This document shows positions 63,150-64,000 of a stretch of DNA of 64,000 bases, one piece after another. Below the pieces are notes generated by a model. That model was not told the DNA's origin, did not search any database, and saw only the letters and a list, made by a program, of their open reading frames with translations. Made by a program: the position numbers and the translations under genes. Position 1 is the stretch's first letter; each line of letters starts with the position of its first letter. Location: assembly GCF_018343775.1 (NCBI RefSeq), contig NZ_CP074349.1, positions 2,222,001-2,286,000 on the forward strand, in the 5' to 3' direction. Source of the DNA: Pseudomonas cichorii. GTDB lineage: Bacteria; Pseudomonadota; Gammaproteobacteria; Pseudomonadales; Pseudomonadaceae.

Positions 63150-64000
63150 TCAGTACAGGTACCCTGCGCTGGCCTGGCGCGGCATCTGCGCATCCATGCC
63201 TGGCAGGCCGCGGCCCGGGGTTTGCAATTCACCTTCGGTGACGGGGTCTACGACATAAGCGGTCGCCAGAATCACCAGTTCGGTGTCCTCTTGTGTGCTG
63301 GTTTCACCCTCGAACAGGCGGCCGAGCAACGGCACGCCCTTGAGACCCGGCAGGCCGCTGACTTGCTGGGCAACGTTGCTGCGCAGCATGCCCGCGAGGG
63401 CGAAGCTCTGGCCGCTGGCCAGTTCCACCGTGGTGTCGGCGCGACGAACCTTGAAGGCCGGAATGGTCGAGCCGCCATCGGGCAGGGTCACTGCGCCGTC
63501 ATCGGACAGATCACTGACTTCCGGTGCGATATGCAGGCTGATGCGGTTGGGCGAGAGCAGGGTGGGCGTCATGCGCAGGATCACGCCGTAGGATTTGTAG
63601 GTGATGCTGACGTTGTTGTTGGTGATCACCACAATCGGCACTTCACCACCGGCGGCGAAGCCTGCGGTTTCGCCGGACATGGCCGTCAGGTTGGGCTCGG
63701 CCAGGACCGAGGCCATGCCTTCCACCGACAGGGCGTTGATCAGCCCGGTCAGGTTGCCGTCGGTGAATCCAATGGTGTTGGCCGTGCGGATCAACTGACC
63801 GGCCTGGGTCGCGCCAGCGATGGTGCCTGCCGATGAGGCCGCGTTGGCGGCGTTGAACAGGCTGGTCGAAGAACCGGTCGCCAGACGGAACTTGCCGCTG
63901 TTCATGACCGAGTCCCAGTTCAGGCCCAGCGTGTGGCTGAGGTTGCGGGACACTTCGACGACCCGAACCCGGATGTTGACCTGTGCCGACAACTCGACCT
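63150..64000 (-). CDS. rcpA: RcpA/CpaC-type Tad secretin (partial, N-terminus outside window)
   Basis: The C-terminal 280 or so residues of an outer-membrane secretin, entering from the right edge. Secretin-core features: VNIRVRVVEVSRNLSHTLGLNWDS, GLINALSVEGMASVLAEPNLTAMSGETAGFAAGGEVPI and TLLSPNRISLHIAPEVSDLS, ending with LGRLFEGETSTQEDTELVILATAYVV. It forms the pore through which the Flp pilus leaves. Its upstream partners (flp, tadV, rcpC) are expected beyond the window. Confidence 0.93.
   Translation of the reverse strand, partial: VELSAQVNIRVRVVEVSRNLSHTLGLNWDSVMNSGKFRLATGSSTSLFNAANAASSAGTIAGATQAGQLIRTANTIGFTDGNLTGLINALSVEGMASVLAEPNLTAMSGETAGFAAGGEVPIVVITNNNVSITYKSYGVILRMTPTLLSPNRISLHIAPEVSDLSDDGAVTLPDGGSTIPAFKVRRADTTVELASGQSFALAGMLRSNVAQQVSGLPGLKGVPLLGRLFEGETSTQEDTELVILATAYVVDPVTEGELQTPGRGLPGMDAQMPRQASAGYLY

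Noticed and set aside
1..64000. tRNA, rRNA, insertion sequences, integrases or phage genes
   Set aside because: Looked for on both strands; no cloverleaf-like conserved elements, transposase or integrase motifs were recognised, though short RNA genes could be missed by eye.

Overview
The window is a GC-rich, densely packed chromosomal segment of a Pseudomonas, most likely from the P. syringae/P. viridiflava side of the genus. This rests on recognisable protein families (E. coli-type PstSCAB, a PctA-like chemoreceptor, a FAN1-type nuclease, NasR/NrtABC, a Tad locus), codon usage, and intergenic palindromes built on a GAATTCATTC core. No rRNA, tRNA, CRISPR array, transposase or phage gene is visible. 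Species assignment is inference.

Layout. 0-9.7 kb: a partial nucleoside deoxyribosyltransferase, a VRR-NUC nuclease, a small exported protein, a phosphate transport operon (pstSCAB) with a candidate Pho promoter and a pstS-pstC attenuator, a LysR regulator, an exported alpha/beta hydrolase and an HDOD protein. 10-14.4 kb: an amino-acid-type chemoreceptor, an orphan phnN, a perhydrolase-like hydrolase, and a 0.6-kb repeat-rich spacer. 14.4-19 kb: nitrate uptake (nasR-nrtABC), with a sigma-54-like promoter, an ANTAR-type hairpin and an intrinsic terminator stacked in the leader. 19-30.7 kb: a peptide/amide utilisation cluster (Opp/Dpp ABC transporter, two M20 peptidases, amidase, AEC carrier) with a divergent LysR gene. 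30.7-36.6 kb: a probable zinc-starvation island: folE2 and gamma-carbonic anhydrase on one side, a TonB receptor and DUF4198 protein on the other, both preceded by nearly the same Zur-like 15-mer. 36.9-42.6 kb: an AT-richer orphan gene, a tandem Asp/Glu racemase with a dicarboxylate-type symporter and LysR regulator, a Skp-tail-like small ORF, and a heme oxygenase.

42.6-64 kb is the most striking part. A Tad pilus locus (rcpA to tadG, reading leftward) runs, after only 42 bp, into a five-gene cluster: a 1872-residue LEPR-XLL surface protein, a TolC-family lipoprotein, an HlyD-type adaptor, an adaptor with an N-terminal GAF-like domain, and a PqqD-like/M50 protease/HlyD fusion. These five genes overlap or abut. 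They look like an export route for the giant protein that uses a membrane protease-adaptor fusion where type I secretion would use an ABC ATPase. This is the best candidate in the window for an undescribed system.

Five of the repeat or terminator hairpins lie between convergent gene ends, suggesting that they serve as shared bidirectional 3' ends. All functional calls come from reading the sequence; no database search was run.
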